Positions 4,380 to 5,601 of a stretch of DNA of 5,601 bases are shown here, in pieces. Each line of letters begins with the position of its first letter. The first letter of the stretch is position 1. This DNA comes from SIG575 sp964474295 (GTDB lineage Bacteria; Bacillota; Clostridia; Oscillospirales; Acutalibacteraceae), in contig CAYYRN010000068.1 in NCBI GenBank assembly GCA_964474295.1, positions 1 through 5,601 of the forward strand, written 5' to 3'. Under the pieces are notes generated by a model that worked only from the letters and a program-made list of their open reading frames with translations, did not search any database and was not told the DNA's origin. The position numbers and the translations under genes were made by a program.

Positions 4380-5591
4380 TTAAATAAAAATTATAGCACC
4401 GAGACCGATTAACGAGAAGAACGAAATGATTGAAAGAATGAGCAAAATAATGTTTGAAACGAAAAGATATCCCGCCGTAATTTTTATCGGCATTGTGTTT
4501 TCCGCCTCGCTGATATCCTGCCACTGGAAATAAACATCACTGCCTTCCGCATAGAACTGGTCATCGTGGATTTTTTCAAGGTTTTCATTTCTTTCAAAAC
4601 CGCAAACTTTAAGTCCGTCTGTGAACAATTTCGCCATTTCTTCATCCTTTAAGGTTATTCTTCCGTACATACGAAGCTCGTCTGCCGGTTCTTCCTTTCT
4701 CAAATGACCGTCCTTGAATCCCGTACACCACCAATAATCGTCATAGGGACGTGAAAATTCCCTTGTGTAAGTGCCGTTAAGCTCACGGTGATAGAGCGTC
4801 ATTTCCATTTTTACCCAATCGTTTTCTTCGGGGCATTGATAAAATGTCCAGAAAGTGTCTTCTTCCTCCGAATGAGGTTTTGTGTAAATTCCGATTTCAC
4901 TGCCGTAGAACACAAGACCGTATTGACCTTTCCAAAGCTGAATCATCCAATCCTTATCCTCATAAGTGAAGAAAACCCTAACGTAGTCATATTCAAGAAG
5001 AATGTAAGGTGCAACAATGTCATACAGCTTTCCGTAACCGAAATTGTACTGCCATGCTTCTTTGTCATTGGTGTAGTAGTAGTCATCAATATAACTGTAC
5101 TGATAGCTCAATACCTGGCGTTCTTCGAGAAAATCCTTAACTAAATTTGAGCTTGTTACAACGTTAAGTGCATATGATGCGCTTAAATCCTCGCCGTTTA
5201 CAGTTGTGCTTGCCGTGATGATAACTCTTCCGGCTTCAATGCCTCTGACACGTCCTTTTTTGTCAACCTTGGCGACTTTTTCATCGGATGAAGTCCACAA
5301 AATTTCAGGAGTTTCGTCAACACCCGTTACCGTGGCGGTAAGCTGAATACGTCTGCCTTTCGTTACCGACAAATGCTCGCTCGAAATAATAAGCTCGGTT
5401 TTTTCGTCTTCTTCATCGGAAGACACGGCTTCTTTTGAATTTTTGCCCGTAAGCTCTTTTAATACTTGAATTGCGGGAGCTTCCTGACCTGTAATCTTTT
5501 TTGCCGCAACGGATGTTGCCGCAAATCCCGTTGTGCTGAAAATGAACAATGCAAAGAAAACAGATATAAGTTTAACAGAAAACTTTTTCAA
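4380..5591 (-). CDS. Secreted membrane-anchored Big_2 / DUF4474 protein
   Basis: The 403-residue protein should be exported and held at the outer face of the membrane; its function is unknown. The start is TTG 5591, with AGGA (5601-5598) 6 nt upstream at the window edge. This start gives a classic signal peptide: Lys2-Lys3, a hydrophobic core at about 8-20, and likely cleavage after Ala24 or Ala25. A low-complexity acidic linker (about 52-66) leads to a bacterial Ig-like group 2 domain (66-145) with the typical LTATV, WTSSDEKVAKVD and GRVRGIEAG segments. Residues about 150-345 are rich in Tyr, Trp and acidic residues. They carry DWMIQLWKGQYGLVFYG (214-230) and MTLYHRELNG, which I recognise as DUF4474. 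The last 31 residues (373-403) are wholly uncharged and hydrophobic and form a membrane segment with no basic tail; there is no LPxTG motif. The promoter lies outside the window. Domain calls are good; role is unknown, possibly cell-surface interaction. Confidence 0.85.
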   Translation of the reverse strand: MKKFSVKLISVFFALFIFSTTGFAATSVAAKKITGQEAPAIQVLKELTGKNSKEAVSSDEEDEKTELIISSEHLSVTKGRRIQLTATVTGVDETPEILWTSSDEKVAKVDKKGRVRGIEAGRVIITASTTVNGEDLSASYALNVVTSSNLVKDFLEERQVLSYQYSYIDDYYYTNDKEAWQYNFGYGKLYDIVAPYILLEYDYVRVFFTYEDKDWMIQLWKGQYGLVFYGSEIGIYTKPHSEEEDTFWTFYQCPEENDWVKMEMTLYHRELNGTYTREFSRPYDDYWWCTGFKDGHLRKEEPADELRMYGRITLKDEEMAKLFTDGLKVCGFERNENLEKIHDDQFYAEGSDVYFQWQDISEAENTMPIKITAGYLFVSNIILLILSIISFFSLIGLGAIIFI

Positions 5592-5601
5592 ACAAAATCC
5601 T

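Noticed and set aside
4788..5144. 118-codon plus-strand open frame opposite the Big_2-DUF4474 gene
   Set aside because: It is antisense to the recognised DUF4474 domain; its product is a meaningless mixture of hydrophobic and basic residues.

Overview
This 5.6 kb window looks like chromosome from a low-to-mid GC member of the Firmicutes, most likely a gut-type Clostridia (Ruminococcus/Oscillospiraceae-like). That is an inference from AT-rich intergenic DNA, AGGAG-type ribosome binding sites, consensus sigma-A promoters, frequent TTG starts, and protein types (Clostridia-style HAD phosphatase, MATE pump, family 29 glycosidase, Big_2 + DUF4474 surface protein). No mobile element, CRISPR array, tRNA or rRNA gene is visible.

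Layout, left to right: (1) a perfect 12-bp hairpin at the left edge and a bidirectional terminator; (2) a minus-strand gene for a 69-residue acidic peptide with its own terminator and a textbook-perfect promoter; (3) a divergently transcribed MATE-family efflux pump on the plus strand, whose promoter overlaps a 20-bp inverted repeat; (4) a bidirectional terminator; (5) on the minus strand, a 41-residue Lys/Asn/Gln-rich protein (1923-2048), preceded by a HAD-superfamily phosphatase, with a leader between them that can fold in two mutually exclusive ways; (6) back-to-back extended -10 promoters separating the phosphatase from (7) a plus-strand GH29 (alpha-L-fucosidase family) protein with several substituted active-site positions; (8) a 13-bp-stem bidirectional terminator shared with (9) a minus-strand secreted, membrane-anchored Big_2-DUF4474 protein that nearly fills the right end.

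Transcription units are short (one or two genes), strands alternate, and convergent pairs share terminators. The genes do not form an obvious pathway: a drug/metabolite exporter, a cytoplasmic sugar-phosphate-type phosphatase, a cytoplasmic glycosidase-like protein and a surface protein appear to be independent units. The items most worth a second look are the strongly promoted 69-residue peptide with an internal repeat, the GH29 protein that has lost several residues expected to contact fucose, and the 41-residue protein with no aliphatic residues.
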